NCBI GenBank assembly: GCA_928212115.1
Contig: CAKMRJ010003334.1
Span: forward strand, 33,485,474 to 33,549,473
Direction: 5' to 3'
DNA from: Lactuca virosa
Taxonomy: Eukaryota > Streptophyta > Magnoliopsida > Asterales > Asteraceae
DNA length: 64,000 nucleotides
Shown: in pieces, positions 1 to 13,190 of the stretch
Layout of the letters: every line of letters begins with the position of its first letter
How positions within the stretch are numbered: the stretch's first letter is position 1
Position numbers and translations under genes: made by a program
Notes under the pieces: model-generated
Told to the model about the DNA's origin: nothing
The model's database searches: none
What the model saw: the letters and a program-made list of their open reading frames with translations, nothing else

Positions 1-94
1 TTAGGACCAAAACCCAAAAAAAATATCACTAAAATTGCAACGTACTCCTTTTATATAATATTTTCAGCCACATTAATAGGGGTGCAAAGGATAC

Positions 95-1848
95 GGTCAT
101 AGCCAACATTTGCGTATGTGACCCGTCTTTGGAATGAGCGTAATGCTGACCTGGATTTTGTTAAAAATATTAAAAACCAATAGAAGAAACATCTGATAAT
201 GTAAATCACTAATTAAAATTCAAAAACAGGTATGCCAAACATACATGAAATAACAATCATCATAATCCTCCAACATCCGTTTAAGTAGTGGAGGCTTTCC
301 TTCGTCATTATCCGTAAGGAAAAGGTGCCTACCTGTTCTTCTAAATATCCAATGTATAATAGCTACAGCAACTTTTTCTAAAGCAGATACCCCGAAAAGA
401 AAAGGCACCTTACAAAACAATTCCAAAACCAATTATTATATTTATATGTAAATTTTACTAAGCAAGGGTAAATTTGTAAATTTGGGAGGAACAAAAAGTA
501 CCTGTTTGTTGCCCCTTGAACCAAGATGAGGTGTTGCAACAGTTATAAAGTTCACTGGAATCAAACCACCTATTGTGGGTTTTGAGTCCTCAGAGTCTTT
601 AACTGATGAAGGCCTATATAATCTCCCAATAGTGTATCTTGCCACTAAACCTCCCACTGAATGTGCAACAAAAGAAATCTTGCGAAGATTTGGCTTTTGC
701 TTAATCACTTCAAGAACCTGAAGCAATAGCAATGTACTGTTTATATATCTGTGTATTATAGCATCCTACCTTTGTTTCTTTTTATTACTGTATAAGTATG
801 TGAAAAATGAGAAACTAACCTCCTCGGATAATCGTTCACCCATTACATCTACACCATCTAATGTTTGAGATGATGCTTTCTTTTCACTGCCTAAATTACA
901 CAAGCAAAATACAACTTGATAAAATATAAAGCTCAAAAGCATTTCATAATCATGACTCATGAGATGATAAAAGCTTGTTCATCAGGTGATATGAAAAGGG
1001 ATAATGTTAACAAAAATGATCCTTACGATGAACAAATACTTTGTCTGGTAGTGACTTGACAAACTGCTCTGCTCCGAATTTCCAGTCAGCAGAACTGTAA
1101 CATTGCAAAACATTTCCATTTAGATATTAAGAATCTGCAACTTAACAAGATAATGGAATCTCCAAAGAGGGAGAAATTTGGTATGATTTCATCATGGAAA
1201 ATCTATCCATGAAAGTAAATAATAAGGCCTTAAGTGATTAATAATAAATGTATGTGTATGCTTCTATAAAAGGCCAACTAAATCTTTACTGTACTATAGC
1301 AAATCTTTTAATAGCTCATATTACATTTAAATTTCTCCATATACAGAACAAACGCATACGATAATATGAATTTTCAAATTCATTCTACTTCTAGATTTCA
1401 TGCATCTGAGAAGTCATGCTATACGGATAAGACTCATTGTCCATCTATTTCATTTAACATCATCTGGAATTGAAGTTTGTAGGTTATGGTAATGGAAATC
1501 TTAGTTGTAGGCAGACAAGAAACGACTTTTGGATTAGGATCATTGTGAAATTTAGTATGATTTTTGTGAGTATGATAATCGTGACACTAATTTCTCTTAA
1601 ACATGTTCATACAAATATAATCATATTAATCTGTTAACGTTAATATATTATTTCTAGACAATGAGTGAAGACGGGCCCAGACCTGATATTATACTTCAAA
1701 AAACTCCAAATATCTTTGCAAACTCAACTAATCGATAAACAACTTGCCCTAATTTTATTCAAATCAGAATTAACCAGAAAAATAAAAAATCAGGAAACAT
1801 GAAACATGACTAATCTCAACCTACATGGCAAACATTCTCCAAACATAC

Positions 1849-1891
<43 letters not shown>

Positions 1892-2115
1892 CCGATCCAA
1901 GAAACCTCCAGTTGATAACAACATTAACAACTTATAGTATTAATTGAACTGCAATACTGCATAGTTTGATCATCAATAGATGTGTCTAACCTTCCAAGGA
2001 TTCCATTAACCATCACGACGAGATGATCGGCGGTTGAAACATCAGATTCATGACAACTGAATATATTTTCGCCGCCAGCCGCCGCCTCTGACGAACAAAT
2101 ATCGCGATTTTCCAT
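95..2115 (-). CDS. DUF676-type serine esterase / lipase-like alpha/beta hydrolase, partial (3' end off window)
   Basis: Putative serine esterase of the DUF676 family. Six exons can be spliced on the minus strand: 2115-1991, 1094-1027, 890-820, 717-502, 408-245 and 150-95, all with GT-AG borders and compatible phases (700 nt). The N-terminus has the family signature HLVVMVNGILG, followed by ADWKFGAEQF; exon 4 carries the nucleophile elbow AHSVGG and then VATPHLGSRG. The start is the ATG at 2115, shortly before the conserved block. The last visible exon ends NVGYD plus one C; splicing there lets the next codon be His, as in the family's YDHIVGW block, which would lie outside the window. Reading through instead gives a stop within about 15 codons. 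Substrate is unknown; plant relatives are thought to act on acyl lipids. Intron 1 contains a 37-base A run. Confidence 0.88.
1852..1888 (+). repeat. Poly(A) run, 37 bases, in hydrolase intron 1
   Basis: Uninterrupted A tract inside the first intron of the minus-strand hydrolase gene (a T tract in the transcript). It may be the tail of an old retroposon or simple slippage; no flanking target duplication was recognised. Confidence 0.9.
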
Positions 2116-2398
2116 CCTTTACGCTTGCGATGTCGACTACTACAGAATGCTATAGAAATGAACCTTGAAATTTCAAAATTGTTTAGGAGATAACACGAAT
2201 TATGCAAATATACAGAAATCAAAGAGGATATTGATATACAACCGAGTGAATGTCGATAGAAAGAAATGGGAAGTCTTAAGAGTGAAGGAGGAGATTGAAG
2301 AAAGACGACGTGGAGATGACGGAAGGATTTAACGGGGGTGGTTGTATTATAACTCCTTATCAAAATATAAATGCTCTGCCTTTTTATATTATATTTGA

Positions 2399-2438
<40 letters not shown>

Positions 2439-2479
2439 ATAATATCTACTTTTCAAACCCAAAAAAATCATATGATATT
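2116..2479 (-). promoter_or_regulatory. 5' UTR and promoter region of the hydrolase gene, with a 36-base poly(A) run
   Basis: Sequence immediately upstream of the hydrolase start codon. It must hold the 5' UTR and core promoter, but no convincing TATA box could be fixed. A 36-base A run at 2400-2435 (T run on the gene's strand) sits about 290 bp upstream of the start; such tracts exclude nucleosomes in many promoters, which is inference here. Confidence 0.45.
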
Positions 2480-5400
2480 TTAAGCTTTATTAGGTTTTAT
2501 TTTAATTGATTCATCTAAAGCTATGAGGTTATATTTGACAAAATGTTTTAAATGTAAGAATGATATTTTGGCACCAAAAGTCATAATCTTTAACGCCTTT
2601 CCGTTACATTTGACGGATAGCAAATTGCTGAATAGTTCATGTCGACAAAATACACAAATGGTCCCCAATCTTACTACAACTTTTTACTTTTAGTCTTATG
2701 AGAAACTCATTCCAATTTTCATCCCTTCTGAAAGGGGGTGGCGATTAGTCTTAAATTTGATTCGAATTAATCTGTATAATTATATAGCTTCAAGCTATCA
2801 CTCTAATCCAGCCTAACATATTAAATAAATTGGTTGACAATAGGTTTACACATCTATCTTTTTCCAAGTCTAATAAATAGAATTAACCATGAAATTGATC
2901 CATTTAATTTCAAAACAAAAATAAAATAAAATATATTACATCCAGTTAAACAATTTACAGGACCAAATAATTGTTCAAATTTATAAAATGATATATCAAT
3001 TAGTCAAATTAAGTTAACGGTTTATTAATGAACAAACAACAGTGCAAGTTTAAGAGTAATGGTTTTTTTTCTACTTCTTAGATACCAAATGATTAAATAT
3101 TTATATTATAAATAAATATTTGGAGGGTTGAAATTAGATCAGAAATTTTAACCACAACCCAACTTATTCAATTAAATGATTACACGTTTGGTATGTTTGA
3201 TTAAGTTGTTTCATACCTATTTTGTCATTTATAGCCTAGCTTTGCAAAGAAATTTTTACACGTTATGTGTTGACGATGCCAATATTCACTGTTTGTTCAA
3301 GAAACTTTTAAGGTCTAAAACTATTAAGTATAACAAAAACTATTAATTGTTACTTGGATAAACTATAAAATGGTTTATTACGGGGATTGTTTGTAAAATT
3401 CAAAAAGAAGAGGCACTAATAGCGTTATTATATAATTCTTTAGTGGAAAATTTATGAAAAAGGGAAATGTTGATAAATCTAGTAAAGGGAAGGTGGGATG
3501 GTGTAACCGTGTAAGGTAGGTCAATTTTATGAAAACAACTTGGACGATATGTGTTGGATGATAGTGAGTCGTGAAAGTTAGAAGTTTCAAGCTTTGAGGT
3601 GTAAATATGCAAATATGTAAAACACGCAAAGAAACTTGCGCTATGGAAAATGGAGTGGAGTTCGGCATCGACCTTTTCCTAAATAAAGCATTATGACATG
3701 AAGATGATGTCCAAAACAATAAAGACACAACATTCTTTGATTTCAAACATAAAAATTATTCAAACTCATCATGTTTTAACATACCATATCACAATCCATA
3801 AATGTCTTTGTTTTTAAACATCAAAATCATCTGAAAAATAAATGCCTTAAAGGAAAAAATAACTAAAGAAAATAAGAAGGTGCCACAGTCCACAAGGAAT
3901 TATGTGTCTTGGAAGTAATACATATCGACATTTATGAATCTTTTTCTTGCGGATATAAATGTACATAAATCTTTCAAACCCACAAGGAGTTTATGGTTAA
4001 ATTTTGTGTAAAAAGTGGTTCAAATCTAGAGACTGTGAGATATGATTTATCAAACTAGAAACTTATCTTGTTGTGAAAATAATGAGAAAAGCAAGAATGG
4101 TGAGAAAAAAGCCAAATAAATGCCAATTGTGATTTATATGAACGGAAGATGAAAACAACGGCTAAAGGTTAAAGAATAATTTTAAATTTGTTGAATTGTT
4201 CAACTCTGTGGGGCCCCAGAAAATTTAGGGCCCAACTTTCTGCTCATTTGTGTAGTAATTTTTTTAATATATACAAGAAGAATTTAATTTATATCAGTTG
4301 TTTTGTTTGGATTAACTGGGAAGGACGCATTCATGTGGTAATCACTTAAGGTCGAATCATATGAACATGTTTGTCTTAAAACTTTTTCATTCTACTATAT
4401 ATAATAATTATTGTTTTAATATAAGAACAAATTCAATTCTATTTTAGGGTTTTTTTTGTTCACGCACATGGTCAATGATATGGGTCGACCCTAATAACAA
4501 GTTGACATCATAATATATTTTTCATATGCCTTATCTCATAGATTAATCATAAACAACAACCAATGACAACCTCAAACTATGATTAAGTGGTATGCTATTT
4601 ATTTGTCATGTAATGTGCCACAAAATGTTATTAAGGAATCTTATAAAAGAGCTCATAACTATAAACTTATAGTATCAAGTTCGTTAAAGGTTTATTATAA
4701 CAATTATGTTGTCGTGAGCTTCTCAGATAGCAATAGTTTAAGTAGGTTGGCCGATTGTATAGCAATACAATATATTTGTACAAGAAAGTATATAGGAAAA
4801 TAATATTTGTATGGAGTATATTATAACTCATGAAAGGCTAGAAGATTATATGATGAAAGGTCTTCTGCATAAAGTGTTGCGATAACATGTTATCAAGATA
4901 GGTTTAATTCATGACCTTGGATAATTTTCTACCGTAATGGTTTGTTGCATGTAAGATTATGAACCAATTACTTGATTATAATTTTTTCGTATATTTCAAG
5001 TTTGTTGTTATGCCTTATTGCAATGTCAATATTTTGTATAAATGTATTAGTATAATTGATATGGGTCTCTTAATGGTGACAGTGTGTATGAATGTATGTT
5101 AAAGTTTATACTTAGCTCATGGTAACCGATCATTAAGCCAAGTGGATAAATGTTAGAACACATCTACAAAAATATAGTCTTAGAACCATCTATATGATTT
5201 ATTTTATGCTTGTCATCCAACTTATGTAAGATATTACTTGGAAAAAATGACTCGGGAGGGTAACGAACTATCGTTTTTGTTAACATTTGGTCTTTTTTTT
5301 GTACACCATTTACTATTGAACTTGTTGTAGGTGTTCAAAAATATCATTATTACCGGGTATTGAAGGTTTCTGGCGAGTATGTCATTCCGGTCGTCTTCTC

Positions 5401-7800
5401 TAGCGAGTTTCCGACCACCATGAGTTTTCCGGCTATTCTTGAGCCAAATGTAGATGAAGAGTTGGGTGTGTTTCTTTCAGAGGTTCAGATGTACTCATAA
5501 GGTTCAGATGAAGATATGGATTTGTTTCTTTCAAAGGTTCAAATGTACTCAAACCAAAAACCAAAAAATTTGATGAACTCAAACAAGATAAGATAATAAA
5601 TCTGATGAGCTGAAACAAGACCAGAAATTTGATGTACTCGTATTCATCTGTGAACGATTTTCAGAAACGTTTTGGTTTGAACACAAATCTTTAAAGATCC
5701 AAACGATTTTAGGAACAATTTATGAGTTTGTTCATCAAAACCCATCTAAGACACACATACACACATTGAATCGAAAAATCAAAGTTGGAATACGAACAAC
5801 CGAAAACGAGCTTAAATTGAAAAACGAACCAATAACTTGTTCGTGTGTTCATCGTGTGTGTAGAACCCAAAAAATCTCTAAATCGATGTGTTTAGATCTG
5901 AAAGGAAGCTCGGTTTTCTACTTCCAATGCTCGATTTTTCTTCTTCTTTGTTTTCCATATCTACAAATTGATAAAAATGCATGAATGAAACAAACAGTTT
6001 ATGTTGGTTGCTGCTCGATTGGAAAAGGTTTTTAGGGTTGTATCAGGTGTTTAGGAAGATGATGAATAGGGAAACAGATATGGGTTTATCAGATCCGACA
6101 CATACACATGCTTGTGTTTTTAACAGATTTGGGTCTATTTTCTGGATCTGCAAAAGAGAATAGAGGTCGATCTAATGTTGGAATGAAGTCATTCATAGTG
6201 TTCATAGCTTAGTCGGAAAATTCATACATTCGCCATAAAATAGTCACCGGAAAATTCATATATTGGCTGGAAAATTCAACTTAACCGGCTAAACCTATAA
6301 TAGTCGGTCATAATGATTTTTGTGAACATAAAAAACAAGTTCAATGATAAATAGTGTTAAAGAAAGTGATCAAATGTGAACAAAAACGATAGATTGTTAC
6401 CTCCCGGGTCATTTTCCCATAGATGTAATTATTATCTTAAATACATGATATGTTGTTTTATTTCTCATTAGTTTCTATTCAAGAAAACAAATGTAGCCAC
6501 TATTTTACTTCTCTCCAAAAAAAAAACTATAATGGTTATTTGTGATCTTTCCATCAAGACAAAGGAACATTCTAAACTTGTAACAATTGTAATCTTTGGC
6601 CTAACCATATGAAACTAGTTTAAAAAATATATTTCAATAAAAAAAAAATTAATGACCTTGAAAAAAAAGTAAAAAATTTAGAAATTTGTTTCCAGATCCA
6701 ACTAAATACAATCTAACAAGTATCAAATCAAAATTTTCAAGACCCGTCTCAACTAATTATAAGCATTTTAACCGGATATATTCATCCCCAATTGTAAGTG
6801 TAATGCAATACGTATTTAACAATGTATCTTTCTTGATTACATTATTTAGCTATCTTAATCTTAATATTACTTGGTAAATGTTGTTAAATAATTGTACATA
6901 AAAAAGATAAACTACCTCTCGCTTACTTAACTTTTTATAACAAAACAAGGCAGAAACTGAGATAAATTCATTTTGTGGACCATGTTTTACAATTTATTGC
7001 TTCTATAAGGACTAAAATTGCAGTTTCCCAGTTATCTCACATCCAAGATCCACTTGGACCAAGGTGTCAAGCTAATTCTAGTATACCGCGTTCGTTTCTG
7101 GATCGCTTTACGAAATTCGCATGCAAGAATCCGCATTGTCGTATTCTTTTAATTTCAAAAAAAAAAACATAAAATATAAACTATTCGTATTTTTCTGTAG
7201 TTACATCGTAATTAGAAAAAAAATATCATTTATTATAAACTTTGTATTAGCTAATAAGCATATATTAAAAAATGTGACTAATAAATATCCGATACAACGG
7301 ATCGAGACCACCGTTAAATCCCATAACCTAAGTACCTAACCATCGGTACTATGGTCCCATTAAACCAATAATTCTCGGATGGTCGGTCCGTATTTATCTT
7401 ATTCTCATATTATATTATATTTTATTTTATTTTATTTTATTTTATCAACTATTAAACGTTTTATTCTGCTTAAAACATATTAGAAAAAGTATCAAATATT
7501 ATATTCTACATTCAATTATATATGTAAACACTCCCGACAAAAAAGATAACATTCTTTAATTTCAAACATGAAAACTATATTAAAATGATCACGTTTTAAC
7601 ATCCTACATCACAATCCACAACATTCTTCCGTTTTACGCATCAAAAATCATCACATTTACACTCAAGATTCTTCAATTTTTAACGGCATAAACTATCATA
7701 TAACTTGAATGTAGCATGTCTAAAAAGAAAGAATTACATAAATATTTGATATTACATACACAAAAACTAACTAACTCTTAAACATTTGAAAAAGAGAAAA
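2480..7800. other. AT-rich intergenic region without supported genes
   Basis: No reading frame here looks coding: all are short, without recognisable motifs or splice partners. The stretch at 5340-6310 has repeated CCGG-containing phrases and a two-copy repeat of about 57 bp at 5475-5560, suggesting old transposon debris. A block near 3715-3835 resembles 7540-7650, downstream of the WRAP73-like gene. A TTTTA pentamer run lies at about 7420-7445. Confidence 0.5.
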
Positions 7801-7810
7801 TCCTCCGGAC

Positions 7811-10546
7811 TCAATCATCTGAACTATAATCAGTGTTAGAGTCAGGCAACAAAGGAACAGCAGCACAACAAAACAAATCCTTATCTTTTAAAAGAAGACA
7901 ACTCCCTTTAAAATCCCATTTTAGATCCATCACTGAAAACTGAGGTAATGGAACATTCACACAGTAAGCACCGGATGGGGTCCACATGTACAAATGAGAG
8001 GTCCCTGTGCATAAAACAAGTCTGGTGCATGTTGGGTCCCACGCAGCTGCACGTATGGGATCTTTTTGCACCAAAATGGCTGCAAGTTCTAGAAGGTTCA
8101 TGTCCCATATCCATAACACACTTGGCATGCTGTCGTTGCGTGTGCATATGTATTCACTGTCTTTGCTCCATGACATAATCCCTGAAGTTTGTTTGAATAT
8201 TATTATTTAATAAAATTAAGTCAAATAGTCAAACAGGTAAACAAAACTGAAAGTTTGTTATTACCAATTCCTTGTTTAGGGTTGGGTTTGTCAGCAGGAG
8301 GCTTTTGGAAAGGCAAGGTGATAGGCAATTCCACAACATCATATCTAACATCAATCAGTCCTTGTGGGCCATATTCTGCAAAAAAAATAAAATATGTAAA
8401 CAAAAAATACTCATGCTGAAACCATCATTTTATATGATCACATATCGATTAAACAGTCTTTGATGTTGAAAATGTGGCATGGATAAAGAGAGAGAGGGGG
8501 GAATAATTGCATAAATAAGTAGTAGTGTAATTTTTACCAGAATTTTGTTGTGTATAGTCATCTGTTAAAGATAAATCAGACATATCAAGCTGAAAGGGCT
8601 CATCAACCTCCTGAAATATGAAGAATAAAGATTAATATAATTTACAGAAATTATAATACATGCATTTGTAACACTTTCTATTATGGGTTTTCAAATCCAA
8701 ATTTACCTATTTGACAATAACGACAGTATTTTGGAGAGAATAATTGGAATTAAAGAGCTTACACCAAATATAAATAATAGAAATTTACACATGTTACATG
8801 ATATTTTCTTCTTATTTATACTATCAGCATATCCATTGATGTTTTTTGTATGAAGATTAATAGATGAATACCTATTTTTTGGTTTTATTTTTCATCTTTA
8901 TTTTATAGTTACAAGGGTCGTCCACAACAATTTTAAATCCTTATAGCTTGTTTTTATTGATTATCTTTCAATAACAAGATATATAAAAATTTAAAAGAGG
9001 GAAAATTGGTTTAAATGGTAGCAACATACAAAAATGGGGCCTTAATGGATAAAGGCACTCTACTCTCACTTAACCCATTAAGCCCATCAGTTTATATTAA
9101 GTCGAAAAGAAACAAAACACCACTATACATCTATCCAGATTAAGTTAAGTCCCCATTAAGTCCATTAAGTAAAAAAGAAACAACAGCTTAGAGAATAGAG
9201 CCAAGTCAATTTTTAGGACAGTTGGAGCATGATATTGTTCAATTTTTGCAAATCTTGAAAAACATAAAATGAATTACCTTGAAAACAGCAGCAGAACAAG
9301 GAGCTCTTACAGTAGATAAATGTGTAAATTCTGCAAAAACTTTCCAAGTTAAGTGATTTAGAACTCTTAACATCTGGTCATAACTACCAACTGCTAAAGA
9401 TTGGCCATTAGGGGACCAAGAAACACTCTTTACACCCAATCCACTTTCATATGCTTGATATTTCGATAAACACCTTCCATCTAAAGAGTATATCAAAACC
9501 TACATAAACAAAAACGCATACAAATGTTAGCCAAAAACAACACCATGGTACCTTACAGTTAGTTCATAAGGACAATGTAGGGGCATATAAGTAATTCCAA
9601 ACCTTATACTCAAGAGGAGAATCCCATATCACAATTGCAGTGTCATCTGGTGACCATTCAACATCAGCAAGATCTAATGTATCAACAGCAAAAACACCCA
9701 TGATTTCCCATGTTTGACAAGATATTAAGTTTACATAGTCTTTACAATCACGTCTGGTGCTTATTGCAGCAAAACTTCCATCTTTAGTGAAAGAGACCCC
9801 TTTAGAAGCATGTTTTGGCCACTGTACATGTATGCATGCTGTGTTTAATAATGACCAAACTGTTAACCTTAACTGAAACTCTGATGTGGTGAGTATGTGG
9901 CGACTGTCTGGGCTCCACCTGGCATAAGCAATCCCTGCTGGACCTTCATCTATTTTGCATGTCCATTCAGGTTGTGCTAATGACCATGCTTGTATCATGG
10001 GCTTCTTGTAAAGTCCACATAGTATGTACTCAGAATCAAGAGCCCATTCGATGTAGCTTATCTTATCCATACATGAGAATAATTGCACAACCTAGATGAA
10101 AGACAGAGTTATAGGTTAAAATGGAATTGCAGAGACTTTAGATATCAAAATTAAGATAATATGCTCCTGAATTGCAATTCTGAAAAGCTTTTGGTAAATA
10201 TGAAAGTTGAAACTCAAGCTACTTTTTAGATCAGATAATGTTGGTTCTACATGAAGAGGGTCCGTGTATTGTACTATACCTTGCCGATCCACTTCCTAAA
10301 TTGGAATGTATTCCGCAATTAATCATCATTCATCGAACAAAAAACGAATGGGTCGACAAACACTCTTCCTCATTCAAAACTCAAACAATGCCGAATCGTG
10401 CGTAATACTAAAATTTCTTTAAATTTTACCTTGAGAGACAAAACATCTCGAATGACAAGCCGGTAATCCACGGCAACGGCGAGATACCGAGCATTTGGGG
10501 AGAAACAGCAGGGGCCAGTCTGCTTAAAAGGTTCTGTGAATTCCAT
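7811..10546 (-). CDS. WRAP73: WRAP73-like WD40 repeat protein (WDR8 family)
   Basis: WD40 beta-propeller protein of the WRAP73/WDR8 family. Exons on the minus strand: 10546-10430, 10091-9603, 9499-9278, 8610-8538, 8375-8265 and 8181-7811; they total 1383 nt, giving 460 aa plus TGA, about the length of animal WRAP73. The start at 10546 (MEFTEPFKQ) matches the family N-terminus; an in-frame upstream ATG at 10576 would add ten residues. WD motifs are visible as ARWSPDSRHILTTS, VEWSPDDTAIVIWD, VSWSPNGQSLAVGSYD and GIMSWSKDSEYICTRND...VLWIWD. In fungi and animals this family works with Msd1/SSX2IP at microtubule-organising centres and spindle poles; a role in plant microtubule organisation is inference. 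The C-terminus is a short acidic/Ser tail. The family assignment rests on recognised motifs and length. Confidence 0.9.
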
Positions 10547-10576
10547 CAAAAAAACACACAAACTGTCTTTCCACAC

Positions 10577-12649
10577 AAAAACCTAACGAAACATGACTAG
10601 AATGTCATGAAGGTTGGAAAATTTCATCAATGTAATCTCGCTTTGATGTACTGACGGGTATAAGTAAGTCCAAATTTTCAGTTGAAGATTGAATTTAACA
10701 TGATAAACAGCGATTTGATGGGATGAGTAGATCTAGGGGTGAGGTGGTGAGAGAAATGGGGGTGAATTTTGGGGTGAAACTTAAAGAGTGGGTTTCAAAT
10801 TTGAACTCACTGTGGCAATAAAGTGGTATCAGGAAGAATGTTCGACTTAAAACAGTCAAACGGGGAATTGGTAAAGCAATAACAAATTAGCAATATGTTT
10901 ATCAACATTTTAAGATTGATTTGTTGGTTAAGACAACGTTTCATCTAAGAATGATCTATTAATTTATTGATTTTAAAAATAATCAATAACTTAAAATGTT
11001 TAGGTATATAAGAAAGACTTTTAAAATGATTTTTATTAACTTTTTTAAAAAAAATTATTTTCCTACTACATAACTCAATAAGTAATCTTGTCTAAAAATT
11101 CCTTTTAGGGTTCAATGAAATCCTAAAACCCTCTATAACTTAAAATATTTAAATGCGGGTTAATATAAAGGGGAAAGTATATCCAATGTTCATGGTTTTG
11201 TTTAAACATTTTATCGTAGTTTTGAGGATAACAATCACTCCAATTTGATTGAAAAAATGGTAACTAGTTCAAGATTAGGTTATTCAAAATCAGATATTTA
11301 AAAATCCAAATAATGGATTTTTGTATTAGTATCTAGTATTTCTGATATTCTGAATTTTTAGCTTTTGGTCACACTCAAATGTCAATTCATTAACATACTT
11401 AACATCAATAACCAAATGGTTTCTACTCAGCGGTATCCGATGTTGTCTTTCCATTTTGAAATTGAGGATTCAAGTCCCGTTAGGGACATAAGTGGATTTA
11501 AGAGTAGTTTAGGTCAAACAATAACTTAATATAAATAAATAAAAAAACTAATAAATATCAATAAGAACTTAAAATCAATAAAAACTAATAAATATCAATA
11601 ATAATAAAAAAAAACTTAACATCAATAAAAACTCAATGTATTTACTAAGTTGAGGTCAAGTGAACCCAATATTTAGGTCACACAAACTAATGTTTTTATA
11701 TGTTTGATTATTCATGAGATATAATTATAGATCAAACAAGTTAAAACCTAATAAGTATCAATTTTAGCTTAGACATACAAACAATGAATCATTAAGACAA
11801 ATTATAATTGTACATTAGAAAATAATTATAACATTTATCTAAAGTTATCTGACGCATCTATATTATCTGAAAATAATTACCAGCTAAAAAACAATTTCAA
11901 CCTTGATAGATTTCAAATCACATAACAAATACATTCCAAGGTCTCACCTAATTAGTATTGTAATCTTGTTCATTTCAAAAAAAAAATAACAATTAAATAT
12001 TATTAATAAGGTATTGACTAAAATGATGTTTGATAAAACCGAACCGTTTAATGCTTAATGATTCCAACATTTTAATGTTTCAAATAAGATAACGTAAAAA
12101 AATTTTAACTTTTAGATTTTTTTTTTCATTTGTTAAGTGGTTTATTCATGGACTATCAAATGTAGTGAATGATGACCAATCTAGAGGTTATTAAGAGGTT
12201 AAAATAATTTATTTATAACTCAACAAAACTATGATAATAGAGATTCTAAAATCAAAATGCATGATATATAAGAAAATGATGAAGGTCATATTGTGATATT
12301 AGGTGTTGACACCTAGCCACAATCGACCATTTACTCATTTGATTGTTTGTCACGTTCATGTAACGATAATGTTAGGTTTAGTAGGTGTAGTTTTTGCTTT
12401 GTTAAATTTTCGTGATTGGTAAACATGTTTAAATTGTATCTTATAACTTGGTCTCGATCCAATTAATCTAACTATATAAATCATAATACAAATCAATTTA
12501 TGTAATTTAACCCATTTTAGATGAATGTGAAAGCATACCACATTTGTTACTGCTAAAATCACATAACTATGATGTATAATATTTATATCATATAATCGTT
12601 TAGATTATAACACCAAAACTTATTATATAAAATGTAATTCACATAATAG
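10577..12649. other. Promoter side of WRAP73-like gene and AT-rich intergenic DNA
   Basis: The first few hundred bases must contain the promoter and 5' UTR of the WRAP73-like gene on the minus strand; no clear core element was identified. The remainder is AT-rich with short degenerate repeats of AATAAATATCAATAA type around 11530-11640. A phrase near 12215-12255 (CTCAACAAAACTATGATAAT and on) recurs near 50498-50535, suggesting a small dispersed repeat. No gene is supported. Confidence 0.5.
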
Positions 12650-13011
12650 TCAAGTGTAACATCATGTTTCAGATTGTTTTGTGATTTAAGGTCCGTGGGA
12701 ATTAATCCGAGTATGAGAAGGTTTTAAGGCTTTGAAGGAGAAAATGTTTAGGCCATCTTGGGATGTAGGTAAGGTAGGTTGTGTGATAAAAGAGTTCGGT
12801 TGTGCTTTAGAGCCCAAATGTATTGTTAAAGGTGCTGGTTCGGGATTTTCATGAATTTTGGATCTGATTTCGAGTGGGCTTCAGGAGGAATAAAGTTGAT
12901 AGAAGTGTAGTACTTCTCGTTACCTTTTCGTGGATAAAAGGATCGTCGGAAACGGATTTATAACGAATAAGTAATGGCCTTCAGAAGTTTCGTGGTTTCA
13001 GGCTTAGCCGA

Positions 13012-13190
13012 GTACGTTGGGCGTACACAAAGCGTACGTGGGGCGTACTAGTGAAGAAGCCACTACATTGGGCGTACTTTGGAGTACGTTGGGCGTATTG
13101 ACCAGGATGGTCGCGAATGTTCTTCGAATCACGTTGGGCGTACGCCAATCAGACCTGAACCCTATTTTAGGGTCTTGGACCCTATTTAAG
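13012..13190 (+). promoter_or_regulatory. Putative LTR promoter: five GTACG/GGGCGTAC motif copies upstream of a TATA-like box
   Basis: Copies of a roughly 15-bp motif (GTACGTTGGGCGTAC and variants) occur at 13012, 13032, 13068, 13084 and 13132; TATTTAAG follows at 13183. The same block recurs in the 3' LTR copy, with TATTTAAG at 26327. Position upstream of a TATA-like box within the LTR suggests U3 enhancer repeats. GTAC is the known core recognised by plant SPL transcription factors; binding here is inference. Confidence 0.5.

Noticed and set aside
2013..2471. Minus-strand frame of 152 codons with a poly-Phe run
   Set aside because: It overlaps the hydrolase exon 1 in another frame and reads through the poly(A) tract.
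3378..3746. Minus-strand frame of 122 codons
   Set aside because: No recognisable motif, no splice partners and compositional bias only.
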